A DNA stretch of 64,000 nucleotides from Yersinia enterocolitica subsp. enterocolitica (GCF_901472495.1 NZ_LR590469.1:1922001-1986000); one strand, 5' to 3'. Counted from the first letter of the stretch, positions 1 to 7,862 are shown. The notes: generated by a model not told the origin, from the sequence alone. A program made the numbers and translations.

Positions 1-29
1 ATCATCATACTTTGTCAGTTGTAATTCTT

Positions 30-254
30 TTAGCATCTCATTTCTCTCTTTGAAATATTTCCATCAATCCAATTAATTACTTCCCCCTCTACCCATGCAA
101 CGGATCTTTCTCCGATAGGGATATTGTTAGGGAAATTCCCTTCTTTCATCTTAAAATAAATAGTAGAACGCTTTAACCCGGTAATAGACATCACATCGGG
201 TAACCGTATTAACCTTTTTGCCATATTATTTATGGCAATAGAATCCCGCTCCAT
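30..254 (-). CDS. AlpA-family phage/satellite transcriptional regulator
   Basis: A 74-residue protein. Its last 64 residues (MAKRLIRLPDV…SITGLKRSTIYFKM) have the compact winged-helix pattern of the AlpA/Vis family, DNA-binding proteins of P4-type satellites and islands that activate integrase expression or act as excision factors. I chose the ATG at 254 because an AAAGGAT ribosome site lies 6-8 bases upstream; a shorter start at 224 is possible, and an open frame extending further upstream to 437 has no ribosome site. A truncated P4-type integrase lies 1 kb away, so this is probably island debris. The product is basic and the surrounding DNA is AT-rich, unlike the core genes to the right. The family call is fairly safe; what it controls is inferred. 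Confidence 0.8.
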   Translation of the reverse strand: MERDSIAINNMAKRLIRLPDVMSITGLKRSTIYFKMKEGNFPNNIPIGERSVAWVEGEVINWIDGNISKREMRC

Positions 255-400
255 AAAGTTATCCTTTAATAGACTTGTATAAATGTGTGAAGACGCTATT
301 AGACTTACATTTCCCCTAACCGATGTAAATATAGAGTTAGAGAACCATGCCAAGTCACACATTAGTTTATGGTCATTTTTTGCACTGCCAAGAACGAATA

Positions 401-430
401 TTGGTGAATATAGGTGAATATGGGTGAGCA
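401..430. repeat. Three tandem GGTGAATA decamers
   Basis: The units ttggtgaata, taggtgaata and tgggtgagca follow each other with exactly one DNA turn between them; the third is degenerate. A further TAGGTGAATA occurs at 1643-1652 beyond the integrase remnant. Such phased short repeats are typical of iterons or of excision-factor binding arrays. The protein that binds here is unknown. Confidence 0.6.
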
Positions 431-611
431 GCCTCATTCGTAAAGAAACGTAAATAACTATAATCTGAGAGCGATACAGCTAAATCCCCTCGGATGCCTA
501 TAGACTTACACGCAATATGCTTTCTGTAAAGTTCATGACTTGGCACTCCCAACAAAATCAATTCTTGTATTTTTACTTTTTAATAACAATATCCAATGTT
601 TTTTATCATTA

Positions 612-671
612 AGTTAGTATTACTTAGTATCAGTTAGTTTTTATTCGTATCTAGTTAATATGAGTTAATAT
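612..671. repeat. Phased AGTTAGTAT repeat array
   Basis: Six units resembling AGTTAGTAT begin at 612, 622, 632, 642, 653 and 663 (AGTTAGTAT, ACTTAGTAT, AGTTAGTTT, TATTCGTAT, AGTTAATAT, AGTTAATAT). The 10-11 bp period puts them on one face of the helix. This fits a cooperative DNA-binding site or bent DNA at the end of an island; the function is inferred. Confidence 0.55.
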
Positions 672-1092
672 AAATTTCGGTTAATTAAGCTGAAATTTAT
701 TGAACAAACAAATGTAACATTTTGTAAAATTAATAATATTTCACTGCATACCCCATTAGTTTGCTTAAGAGTCCATCGGATGCCCTTAGATTACTCGACT
801 TTGGGAGGAATAAAACAGGTGATTTTAGTATGAAAAACCGGCAATGAATTTATCTTGTGTGAGTGATTTTTTGGGGGTGATTTTAAAGAGTGATGAGTAC
901 TAATAAAGGATGGGGAAAGATAGTAAGAAAAAATCAAGAAATTCGTAAAGATTCTATCGATTAGAATTAGTCATATGAAAATTGATTATCAGTCATATCG
1001 CTATAAGCCTCAAAATAAATGTATAGCGATATGTATAAATGATTAACTACAAATTAAAAATAAGCATTAAATACAATTAATTAAATAAATAA

Positions 1093-1115
1093 TTCGATTC
1101 CAGTCGGGGACACCA
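1093..1115 (+). other. tRNA-like 3' end, candidate attachment site
   Basis: The sequence reads TTCGATTCCAGTC, then GGGGAC, then ACCA, which has the T-loop, acceptor strand and CCA layout of a tRNA 3' end. No tRNA body precedes it; the DNA to the left is AT-rich. An integrase N-terminus starts 164 bp downstream in the same direction, the usual order for a tRNA-targeting tyrosine integrase. By eye the GGGGAC acceptor resembles tRNA-Glu, but several bases differ. It is probably an attR-like copy left by integration. Confidence 0.45.
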
Positions 1116-1278
1116 TTAGCACTTCTCAGCACTTCCTATCAAGTCCATAAAACCCTGTTAAAACAACGATAGATAGGCATTTTGTGTCTAAAGAGATTCC
1201 ATAATGTTTAGTGAAATCTAAGCACATATGTGTATAGGATTGCGTATAACACTAGGTTCGATCTTTAGGGCTATACAC

Positions 1279-1551
1279 ATGCTACTCACAGATATTCAAA
1301 TTCGCCGGGCTAAAGCCCAAGATAAAGTCTATACCTTGAATGATGGCAATAGCCTATCCCTATTGATTAAACCCAATAGCTCCAAGGGCTGGCACTTCCG
1401 CTATCGTTTTGCCGGGAAGCCTAAAATGATATCTTTCGGCCTGTATAGTGATGTTTCATTAGCCGATGCTCGCAAAGCTGAAAAGATAGCCCTACAGCGT
1501 TTCTATGCACAGCATCCATTGATAAACCAAAAAAATGAGAAACAAAGCTAA
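1279..1551 (+). pseudogene. Truncated P4-type tyrosine integrase (N-terminal arm-binding part)
   Basis: The 90-residue product begins MLLTDIQIRRAKAQDKVYTL and continues DGNSLSLLIKPNSSKGWHFRYRF, matching the N-terminal DUF4102 arm-DNA-binding domain of P4/phage-like site-specific integrases. Family members have about 400 residues. Here the core-binding and catalytic domains, with the R…HxxR…Y residues, are absent, and the frame stops after LINQKNEKQS. I chose the ATG at 1279 because the family starts there; an upstream start at 1228 adds unrelated residues. It lies just after a tRNA-like 3' end. It is non-functional as a recombinase and marks a decayed island. Confidence 0.85.
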
Positions 1552-1720
1552 GCATATAACCTAATACCAAGATAATCCTCCCTCCCCTTTACTGACCTCA
1601 ATCATAGTCTGACTATCCTTTAATGTGATAAAAAGTGTAAAATAGGTGAATATCGATACAGTAATCTGTAATTTGTCAATTTTTTATATTTATTAATATT
1701 AATTTCAAGAGGTTAGCGAG

Positions 1721-2059
1721 ATGGGTTTGCCAAACTGTCCAAAATGCAATTCTGAGTATACATGGCAGGAAGGGGAAAAACTGAATTGCCCAGAATGTGG
1801 TAATGAGTGGTCAGAAAATAGCGATTCTGCAACTACCGATGAGGGTCTGGTAGTACGTGATGCCAATGGCAATTTGCTGGCCGACGGTGACGCGGTGACA
1901 GTTGTTAAAGATCTGAAAGTAAAAGGTAGCTCTTCAACCCTGAAAATTGGGACTAAAGTGAAAAGCATCCGCTTGGTTGAAGGTGACCACAACATCGATT
2001 GCAAAATTGATGGCTTTGGTCCGATGAAACTAAAATCTGAGTTTGTGAAGAAAAGCTGA
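1721..2059 (+). CDS. yjdM: YjdM/PhnA zinc-ribbon protein
   Basis: A 112-residue cytosolic protein with an N-terminal zinc ribbon (CPKC at about 6-9 and CPEC at about 24-27) followed by an SH3-like beta domain (GLVVRDANGNLLADGD…VKDLKVKGSS). This is full length for the PhnA/YjdM family. The old name refers to phosphonate use, but members outside phosphonohydrolases have no firmly known reaction. The gene stands alone after the integrase remnant, preceded by an AAGAGGTTAGCGAG ribosome region. It is followed by a hairpin at 2070-2103. The assignment to family is confident; the function is not known. Confidence 0.9.
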   Translation: MGLPNCPKCNSEYTWQEGEKLNCPECGNEWSENSDSATTDEGLVVRDANGNLLADGDAVTVVKDLKVKGSSSTLKIGTKVKSIRLVEGDHNIDCKIDGFGPMKLKSEFVKKS

Positions 2060-2069
2060 TAGCTCGACT

Positions 2070-2103
2070 CCCCTTGATCACCATCGTGCTACGGTGCAAG
2101 GGG
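2070..2103 (+). terminator. Hairpin after yjdM
   Basis: CCCCTTG pairs with CAAGGGG and an inner CACC pairs with GGTG, followed by ATTATTTAT. It begins ten bases after the yjdM stop and is probably its terminator, although the T-run is poor. Confidence 0.6.
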
Positions 2104-2230
2104 ATTATTTATCTCTCCTATCCCTAAAAATATCCTATCACTCCCTCTGGTCGCTCAGAAATCACTGCCATTGTAAATTTCCTCCTCTAGCTTTCCATCC
2201 GCCACTCTGGCGAAAAAAACTTATTTAGAT

Positions 2231-2372
2231 GAGGTTAATGACAAAGTGCCCGTAACGGTGAAAACAGGCAGATCGTAAGGACGCCGTAAACCCTTCCCTG
2301 GCGCGGACACTTTACTCTTCTACCTGCCTTCACCTTGCAAGATCGAGTTATCGAGGTTTGTCAGTAGTCTGA
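2231..2372. repeat. YPAL repeat, short copy
   Basis: A 142 bp copy of the Yersinia palindromic repeat, about 24 bp shorter than the two other copies in the window because the central segment (gatggctcgacccgcgccat region) is missing. Its ends, GAGGTTAATGACAAAG and the mirror GTTTGTCAG…CTGA, are intact. ATTTAGAT lies directly on both sides, suggesting a target-site duplication. It separates yjdM from the PadR regulator and touches the regulator's control region. Confidence 0.85.
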
Positions 2373-2461
2373 TTTAGATATATCTTTTTCACATCATCTC
2401 TTGCTAATTTCGATATATCGATCTAGATTAGATATATCGAAACGTTTTCGATATATCTAAA
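2373..2461 (+). promoter_or_regulatory. Promoter with repeated GATATATC operators
   Basis: Four palindromic GATATATC cores are centred near 2380, 2415, 2434 and 2453. The last three are extended (TTTCGATATATCGAT, TTAGATATATCGAAA, TTTTCGATATATCTAAA) and spaced exactly 19 bp apart. A plausible promoter, TTGCTA (2401-2406) with TAGATT (2424-2429), 17 bp apart, is threaded through them, and the last site abuts the AAAGGAGA ribosome site. This is expected of strong autorepression by the PadR protein encoded next, as known for E. coli YqjI; binding itself is inferred. Confidence 0.75.
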
Positions 2462-2472
2462 GGAGATTCATT

Positions 2473-3132
2473 ATGTTTGGTTTTTCAAAACGTGGTCATC
2501 GTTGTGGTGAAGAACACCACGAAGGGCAACGCCGTTGTGGTGACAGAATGCATCGCGGCGGTCGCCATCATATGGCAACTGAAGCAATCGAAGCCGCAAG
2601 AGGCGGTAGACGTGGGCGCGGTGAAAAAATGCAGCGCTTGTTTGAACATGGCGATTTGCGGGTTGTTCTGCTGGCGCTGCTTGATAAAAAGCCCAGCCAT
2701 GGCTATGAACTGATTAAAGCTATCGAAGAGGCATCTTCAGGCTTATATGTACCTAGCCCAGGTGTTATCTATCCAACACTGACATTGCTAGAAGAGCAGG
2801 ATTTTGTTACTCCAGTAGCCACTGGTAATGGCCGTAAAAGCTACCAAATTACCGATGCTGGTAAAGCTGAATTACAACAAAATCAACAAATGGTTGATGC
2901 TATTTTTGCACGACTGGCGCAAGTAAATCGCCGCCCTGAAGGCAATATGGCTGAAGGTATTTCTGATGCAATGCACCGTTTACGCCATATTCTACGTAGC
3001 AGCATGATGCGTTCGGATGTCACACCAGAGCAGGTTGAGCATATTAATGCAGCATTACTGACCGCAGTAGAAACCATTGAAAAAGCGTTAGAACCCAAGG
3101 CGACAGAGACGAATGAACCGGAGAACAGCTAA
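2473..3132 (+). CDS. PadR-family metal-type regulator, YqjI-like
   Basis: A 219-residue protein. Residues 1-35 are rich in His, Cys, Arg and Gly (KRGHRCGEEHHEGQRRCG…HRGGRHHM), a likely metal-binding tail. Residues about 58-130 are a PadR winged helix (GDLRVVLLALLDKKPSHGYELIKAIEE…YPTLTLLEEQDFV), and the C-terminus is helical for dimerisation. E. coli YqjI has the same layout, responds to iron and nickel and represses the ferric reductase gene yqjH; no yqjH is seen here. The start is supported by AAAGGAGA 8 bases upstream. The stop overlaps the next start (TAATG), so the two are co-translated. Three phased operators lie just upstream. I infer metal-dependent autoregulation. Confidence 0.85.
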   Translation: MFGFSKRGHRCGEEHHEGQRRCGDRMHRGGRHHMATEAIEAARGGRRGRGEKMQRLFEHGDLRVVLLALLDKKPSHGYELIKAIEEASSGLYVPSPGVIYPTLTLLEEQDFVTPVATGNGRKSYQITDAGKAELQQNQQMVDAIFARLAQVNRRPEGNMAEGISDAMHRLRHILRSSMMRSDVTPEQVEHINAALLTAVETIEKALEPKATETNEPENS

Positions 3133-3443
3133 TGTCGGGATATCGTTATCGAATCACCATTGAACCATTGACGGATCGCAAAGGCGAGCCTCTGGATAAA
3201 GCGCCAGTGACATTCGAAGCCGAGAATCATGATGAGATCCTCGGCATCATCGAACGGCTACAGGCGCGTGAAGATCTGGATTTTGGTAAAGAAAAAACAG
3301 CAGCATTTGCACTAGGTCTGAAACTGTTTTCAGAAACTATGATGGAGAATCGCAAGCATCCGGTATTTGCCCCATTACGAACTGCATTTATGGATTTTAT
3401 GACTAACTTGAAGAAAGGCTCGACACGCGATCGTAGTGAGTGA
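3132..3443 (+). CDS. DUF3861 domain protein
   Basis: A 103-residue soluble protein (MSGYRYRITIEPLTDRKGEPLDKAPVTFEAENHDEILGIIERL) matching the small DUF3861 family by its opening strand pattern. No signal peptide, membrane segment or catalytic motif is seen. Its start codon shares one base with the stop of the PadR regulator, so it is translationally coupled to it and subject to the same operators. Its role is unknown; the coupling suggests it acts with, or is dosed like, the regulator. Confidence 0.75.
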   Translation: MSGYRYRITIEPLTDRKGEPLDKAPVTFEAENHDEILGIIERLQAREDLDFGKEKTAAFALGLKLFSETMMENRKHPVFAPLRTAFMDFMTNLKKGSTRDRSE

Positions 3444-3493
3444 AACATCATAAATTTAAAATAAAAATACAGCGGTACCCGAATACTATTCGT

Positions 3494-3529
3494 CGCCGGG
3501 AACATCAGCCATAGCCACCATTCCCGGCG
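3494..3529. terminator. Hairpin between convergent DUF3861 and ascB genes
   Basis: CGCCGGGAA pairs perfectly with TTCCCGGCG across an 18-base loop, with ATTATTT on the right. It lies between two convergent genes and ends seven bases before the ascB stop, so it can serve either strand. Confidence 0.6.
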
Positions 3530-3535
3530 AATTAT

Positions 3536-4966
3536 TTAACTCAAATCAGCACCATTACTGGCAATGACTTTTTTATACCAATAGAAAGATTTCTTTTTCT
3601 TGCGTGCTAAAGAACCCTTGCCCAAATCGTCACGATCAACATAAACAAATCCATAGCGTTTGCTCATTTCTCCAGTTGAGGCAGAAACTAAATCGATACA
3701 TCCCCATGAGGTATATCCGATGACCGGAATGCCATCGTCGATAGCTTCCGCCATAGCTTTAATATGTTCACGTAGATAACTAATACGGTAATCGTCTTCA
3801 ATTTCGCCCAGCGGATTAATTTCATCCTTAGCACCTAATCCATTTTCAACCAGAAATAGTGGCTTCTGGTAACGGTCATACATCATATTCATGGTGACGC
3901 GTAAACCTAAAGGATCAATGCCCCAGCCCCATTCACTGGCTTGAATATGTGGATTTTTCAAAGATTTCACAATATTAGCTGCGCTGCTGTTATGCTCATT
4001 CATATCCGCCGAAGCACAACGCGAAGCGTAATAACTGAAAGAGACGAAATCCACCTCATGTTTAAGAATATCGTCATCACCCACTTGGGTGGCAATTGAA
4101 ATTCCCTTCTCTCTGAAAAGGCGTTTTGTATAAGCGGGATAAGCCCCACGGGCCTGCACATCAATAAAAAATAGATTTTCCCTATCTTTTTCCAGCGCGG
4201 CCCAAACATCTTCGGGTTTACAGGTTCGCGGATAAAAATTCCCTCCCGCCAGCATGCAACCTACCTGATTCTCAGGATTGACCTCATGAGCAATTTTAGT
4301 CGCTAATGCACTGGCGAGCAGTTCGTGATGAGCAGCTTGGTATTTTACCTGTTCCTGATTTTCATTCGGCTCAAAGACCAAACCAGCACCTGAAAATGGG
4401 CTATGAAGCAGGATATTAATTTCGTTAAATGTGAGCCAATATTTCACCAAACCATCGAAGGCCTCAAAACATGTTCGGGCATAACGCGTAAAAAACTCAA
4501 CCATTTTTCGGTTACGCCACGAGCCATATTCCGTGACCAGATGCATGGGTACATCAAAGTGACACAGTGTTACCAGCGGCTCAATATTGTGCTTCTTGCA
4601 TTCATTAAAGAGGTCGCGATAAAAGGCAATGCCCTCGGCATTCGGTGTCAATTCATCGCCATTAGGGTAAATCCGGCTCCATGCAATTGATGTACGGAAT
4701 ACGGTAAACCCCATTTCTGCCATTAACGCGATATCATCTTTATAGCGATGATAAAAATCAATGGCCTGATGACTAGGGTAAAACTCATCATCTCTTAAGG
4801 TAAAACGCTTTTCCTGCCCTAATTTCACTGCCAAACGGTGTTCCCCATGAGGGATCATATCCACCGTTGCCAGCCCTTTTCCACCTTCAAAACAAGCACC
4901 TTCGGCCTGGTTTGCGGCTAATGCGCCGCCCCATAAAAAACCGTCGGGAAATGTTGATACTGACAT
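3536..4966 (-). CDS. ascB: 6-phospho-beta-glucosidase AscB (GH1)
   Basis: A 476-residue cytosolic glycoside hydrolase family 1 enzyme that cleaves phosphorylated beta-glucosides such as arbutin-, salicin- or cellobiose-6-phosphate to glucose-6-phosphate and the aglycone. The acid/base glutamate lies in TFNEIN and the nucleophile glutamate in LFLVENGLG. The sequence tracks E. coli AscB along its whole length (FLWGGALAANQAEG, SEWGWGIDPLGLR, GCIDLVSASTGEMSKRYGF). It is the second gene of ascFB, starting 15 bp after the ascF stop, and is transcribed away from the divergent repressor ascG. Confidence 0.95.
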   Translation of the reverse strand: MSVSTFPDGFLWGGALAANQAEGACFEGGKGLATVDMIPHGEHRLAVKLGQEKRFTLRDDEFYPSHQAIDFYHRYKDDIALMAEMGFTVFRTSIAWSRIYPNGDELTPNAEGIAFYRDLFNECKKHNIEPLVTLCHFDVPMHLVTEYGSWRNRKMVEFFTRYARTCFEAFDGLVKYWLTFNEINILLHSPFSGAGLVFEPNENQEQVKYQAAHHELLASALATKIAHEVNPENQVGCMLAGGNFYPRTCKPEDVWAALEKDRENLFFIDVQARGAYPAYTKRLFREKGISIATQVGDDDILKHEVDFVSFSYYASRCASADMNEHNSSAANIVKSLKNPHIQASEWGWGIDPLGLRVTMNMMYDRYQKPLFLVENGLGAKDEINPLGEIEDDYRISYLREHIKAMAEAIDDGIPVIGYTSWGCIDLVSASTGEMSKRYGFVYVDRDDLGKGSLARKKKKSFYWYKKVIASNGADLS

Positions 4967-4981
4967 TCAATACCTCTTTAT

Positions 4982-6439
4982 TTAGTTAATTTTCACTGCG
5001 CTGTGTGAAACAGTTGAAGCAGGAGAATCGGCACGGCTATCCGCACTATCTTCGACAGGGATATCTTCAAATCCCAGTAAGAGTGTTGTGACGAAAGAAA
5101 TGACTATTGCCAGAATCATGACGCCAAACACCCATACAATGCTCATTGGATTGGCCGGCTCGAAGAACTGAACACTGGTGAATAACCCAGGCGAGGCCAT
5201 GGAATGGCTGGCTAACCCACCGATTCCCGCCACGGCACCACAGATAAACCCACTGATAAGGCTGGCGATTAACGGGCGTTTAAGCCGCAATGCTACCCCA
5301 TAAAGTGCCGGTTCAGAGATGCCCGCTACAATAGCGGAAGCCGCAGCAGCCAACGCCGTTTGGCGTAATTCAGGGTTTTTGGTGCGCCAGGCAACCGCCA
5401 GAGATGAACCGCCCAATGAAAGGTTGGCACCAATTTCTGATGGCATCACCATGCCCTCCTTGCCCGTTTCGGCAATGGTCTGGATGATGGTTGGCGTAAA
5501 GACTCGGTGCATACCCGTCATAACCAATAATGGCCAAAGCGCTCCCATAATTGCCACGGAGAGCCAGCCCAGATAATCATGAACGGTATACACCAAAGAG
5601 GAAATACCGCTGCCAATCCAGATTCCCAGTGGCCCAATAAACATGATGGCAATAGGGGCAGAAATCAGCACGATCAGCATCGGTTTAAGGAAGTTTTTAG
5701 TCACCGCCGGTGTAATACGGTCAACCCAGCGCTCAATATAAGACAGCAGCCAGGTCATACAGAGTGCCGGGATCACCGTATAGGTGTACTTCACCGCCGT
5801 AACGGATACGCCCATAAATTCAACATGTTGGCCTTGCGCAGCTTTGGCCATTAAATCAATAAACGCCGGATGAACCAACACCCCGGCAATGGCGATAGCC
5901 AGCGACATATTGGTTTTGAATTTTATCGCCGCAGAAGCCGCCACCATTACTGGCAGGAAGAAGAAAGCACCGTCGCCAATCACATTAAGGATGATGAGAG
6001 TTGATGAGCCTTTCTCAAAAATGCCGGTCATATCCAGTATCATCGCCAGCAGTTTTACCATCGAACCACCGATGATGGCAGGGATCAACGGTGACATGGT
6101 GCCAATCAATGCATCCAGTATCCCAGCCCCAATCCGCTTTAAGGTGATTTTGCTTTTCTGGGGTAATGCGTTTGCCGGCAATGCGCCTTCAGGCAACAAT
6201 TTGAGTACTTCAGCAAAGGCATAACTCACATTATTCCCAATGATAACCTGGCACTGATTTTCACTGTGTACCACACCCAACACTCCGGTGATGGCTTTTA
6301 ATTTTGCCAAATCGACCACAGTCTTATCATTGAGTACAAAGCGTAAGCGTGTCATGCAGTGGGTCACAGCCCCAATATTATTGGCCCCACCAATGGCATC
6401 GACTATCTGTTGAGATACTGCGGCATAATTTTTTGACAT
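4982..6439 (-). CDS. ascF: Beta-glucoside PTS permease EIIBC, AscF
   Basis: A 485-residue inner-membrane PTS transporter importing and phosphorylating aryl-beta-glucosides. The IIB domain occupies about residues 1-90, with the phospho-accepting cysteine in THCMTRLRFVL; the IIC domain follows with about ten membrane spans (GIVHPAFIDL-type loop, EPALYGVALRLKRP substrate-site motif). There is no IIA domain, so phosphate must come from EIIA-Glc (crr, in this window). I chose the start at MSKNYAA (6439), as in E. coli; three more residues are open upstream. Operon with ascB; the divergent AscG is the likely repressor. Confidence 0.93.
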   Translation of the reverse strand: MSKNYAAVSQQIVDAIGGANNIGAVTHCMTRLRFVLNDKTVVDLAKLKAITGVLGVVHSENQCQVIIGNNVSYAFAEVLKLLPEGALPANALPQKSKITLKRIGAGILDALIGTMSPLIPAIIGGSMVKLLAMILDMTGIFEKGSSTLIILNVIGDGAFFFLPVMVAASAAIKFKTNMSLAIAIAGVLVHPAFIDLMAKAAQGQHVEFMGVSVTAVKYTYTVIPALCMTWLLSYIERWVDRITPAVTKNFLKPMLIVLISAPIAIMFIGPLGIWIGSGISSLVYTVHDYLGWLSVAIMGALWPLLVMTGMHRVFTPTIIQTIAETGKEGMVMPSEIGANLSLGGSSLAVAWRTKNPELRQTALAAAASAIVAGISEPALYGVALRLKRPLIASLISGFICGAVAGIGGLASHSMASPGLFTSVQFFEPANPMSIVWVFGVMILAIVISFVTTLLLGFEDIPVEDSADSRADSPASTVSHSAVKIN

Positions 6440-6601
6440 GAGTAACAACTCCCCGTAATGGCGCGCGCTGAGCTAAGTGTCCCTTCTGCACTGAGGGAAT
6501 TCCCTCATCGCCACGAACTCACAATTAGCCATCAAATTCATATAGTTATAAATTATTCACTGACCGAAAATATCTTATCTATAAACATTCCCATATAGAT
6601 A

Positions 6602-6614
6602 GGTAACCGGTTCC
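6602..6614. promoter_or_regulatory. LacI-type operator in the ascF-ascG interval
   Basis: GGTAACCGGTTCC is a near-perfect palindrome centred on CCGG, the usual shape of a LacI/GalR-family operator, and lies between the divergent ascF and ascG starts. It is the best candidate AscG site. A weak CRP-like TGTGA half-site is at 6675-6679 without a matching second half. Confidence 0.65.
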
Positions 6615-6782
6615 ACATGAGAGTCTTAAAATATGAGGTAGAATTCAATAGATAGATTTATTCAATTTTCATTCTGTGATGATGATCGACATCGAGAGGG
6701 AATTTATTCTGCTCAGCAACCTGCTTCTCGGCGGCGCTAACGTGTAGAATAGTAATAATTTTCAACGTGTCAGGAAGAGCCT

Positions 6783-7814
6783 ATGTCTACAATGCAAGAA
6801 GTGGCAAAGAAAGCCGGTGTTTCAAAAGCCACTGTTTCGCGTGTTTTGTCGGGCAAAGGCTATGTCAGTGATGCAACTAAAGAAAGTGTCTTTAAAGCCA
6901 TTGAAGAGACGGGATATCGGCCAAATTTACTGGCGAGGAATCTGGCGACCAATAAATCTGAATGCATCGGATTGGTGGTCACCAATACCCTGTATAACGG
7001 CAGCTACTTTAATGAAATCCTGTCTCAAGCGGCGCAAAAATTAGAAAAAAATGGTCGTCAGTTAGTTCTGGTTGATGGGAAACACAGTGCTGAAGAGGAA
7101 CAAGAGGCTATTCAGTTCCTGCTAGACTTACGCTGTGATGCAATAATAATTTATCCCCGGTTTTTAACTGTTGATGCCATGGATCTTATTATTGATCAAT
7201 ATAAGCAGCCGATTATGGTGGTTAACAGAAAGCTGCGTAAAAATCATAGCCATTGTATTTTCTGCGATCATAAAGGTTCCAGCTATAATGCGACTAAATA
7301 TCTTATTGATCAGGGCCATCGCGATATTGCCTTTATTACCGGCTCACTTGATTCACCTACCGCGATTGAGCGACTTTCTGGATATAAGACAGCATTAGCG
7401 GCATTTTCACTACCCATTCCGGACAAACTTATTGCGCAAGGTAAATGGACGCCTGCAAGTGGAGCCACTGCAGTTGAGTCTTTATTAGCCAGCCAGTTAC
7501 CTTTTAGCGCAATTATCGCCAGTAACGATGATATGGCCATTGGGGCGATGAAAAAATTAAACGAAGCCGGATTAAAAGTCCCAGAAGATGTTTCCATCAT
7601 CGGGTTTGATAATATTCCGATCGCGCCTTTCCTGTTACCGCCATTATCCAGTATCAAAGATCCCGTCAGTGGCATGATAAATGAAGTTATTAACAGGTTG
7701 ATATCTATGTTAGATGGCGGCTATCTATCAAATGAAAATATATTTCAATCTGAATTGTTCATTAGAGATTCTGTCGGCAAAGGGCCTTTCTTTACAGAAA
7801 ATAAGGTCAAATAG
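6783..7814 (+). CDS. ascG: LacI-family repressor AscG
   Basis: A 343-residue regulator of the divergent ascFB operon. Residues 1-50 form the LacI helix-turn-helix (TMQEVAKKAGVSKATVSRVLSGKGYVS) with hinge helix RPNLLARNLAT; the remainder is a periplasmic-binding-protein-like sensor domain (ECIGLVVTN…DIAFITGS…IIASNDDMAIGAMKKL…VPEDVSIIGFDNI). Length is typical. The start follows AGGAAGAG by eight bases. It presumably releases DNA when a phospho-beta-glucoside or glucoside is present; inducer identity is not visible in the sequence. Confidence 0.92.
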   Translation: MSTMQEVAKKAGVSKATVSRVLSGKGYVSDATKESVFKAIEETGYRPNLLARNLATNKSECIGLVVTNTLYNGSYFNEILSQAAQKLEKNGRQLVLVDGKHSAEEEQEAIQFLLDLRCDAIIIYPRFLTVDAMDLIIDQYKQPIMVVNRKLRKNHSHCIFCDHKGSSYNATKYLIDQGHRDIAFITGSLDSPTAIERLSGYKTALAAFSLPIPDKLIAQGKWTPASGATAVESLLASQLPFSAIIASNDDMAIGAMKKLNEAGLKVPEDVSIIGFDNIPIAPFLLPPLSSIKDPVSGMINEVINRLISMLDGGYLSNENIFQSELFIRDSVGKGPFFTENKVK

Positions 7815-7842
7815 CCTTATTTTTTATAATTTCGATATTAAA

Positions 7843-7862
7843 AAAGGAGCCAAGGCTCCTTT
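7843..7862 (+). terminator. Terminator hairpin after ascG
   Basis: AAAGGAGCC and GGCTCCTTT pair around a two-base loop 28 bp after the ascG stop. The same stem recurs at 7989-8008, suggesting the terminator was duplicated or split by an insertion. Confidence 0.7.

Larger units (their letters stand above)
255..1278. other. Non-coding, AT-rich end of an integrative element
   Basis: About 1 kb without a convincing gene. It contains three end-to-end decamers of the form TNGGTGAATA (401-430), a run of six AGTTAGTAT-like units at 10-11 bp spacing (612-671), three copies of TAGACTTACA/GTA (270, 300, 501) and a tRNA-like 3' end (1093-1115). The base composition, the repeats and the flanking alpA and integrase remnants suggest the regulatory and attachment end of a P4-type satellite or island. 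A 62-codon open frame at 373-561 (minus) crosses the repeats and is not counted as a gene. Confidence 0.6.

Noticed and set aside
30..437. Long version of the AlpA protein (135 residues)
   Set aside because: The extra 61 residues have no family resemblance and the start at 254 has a clear ribosome site.
373..561. 62-codon frame on the minus strand upstream of alpA
   Set aside because: It runs through the GGTGAATA repeats, overlaps the alpA upstream region, has no ribosome site I can see and no recognisable domain.
6675..6690. CRP site upstream of ascG/ascF
   Set aside because: Only the TGTGA half is good; the other half (TCGAC) is too far from TCACA.
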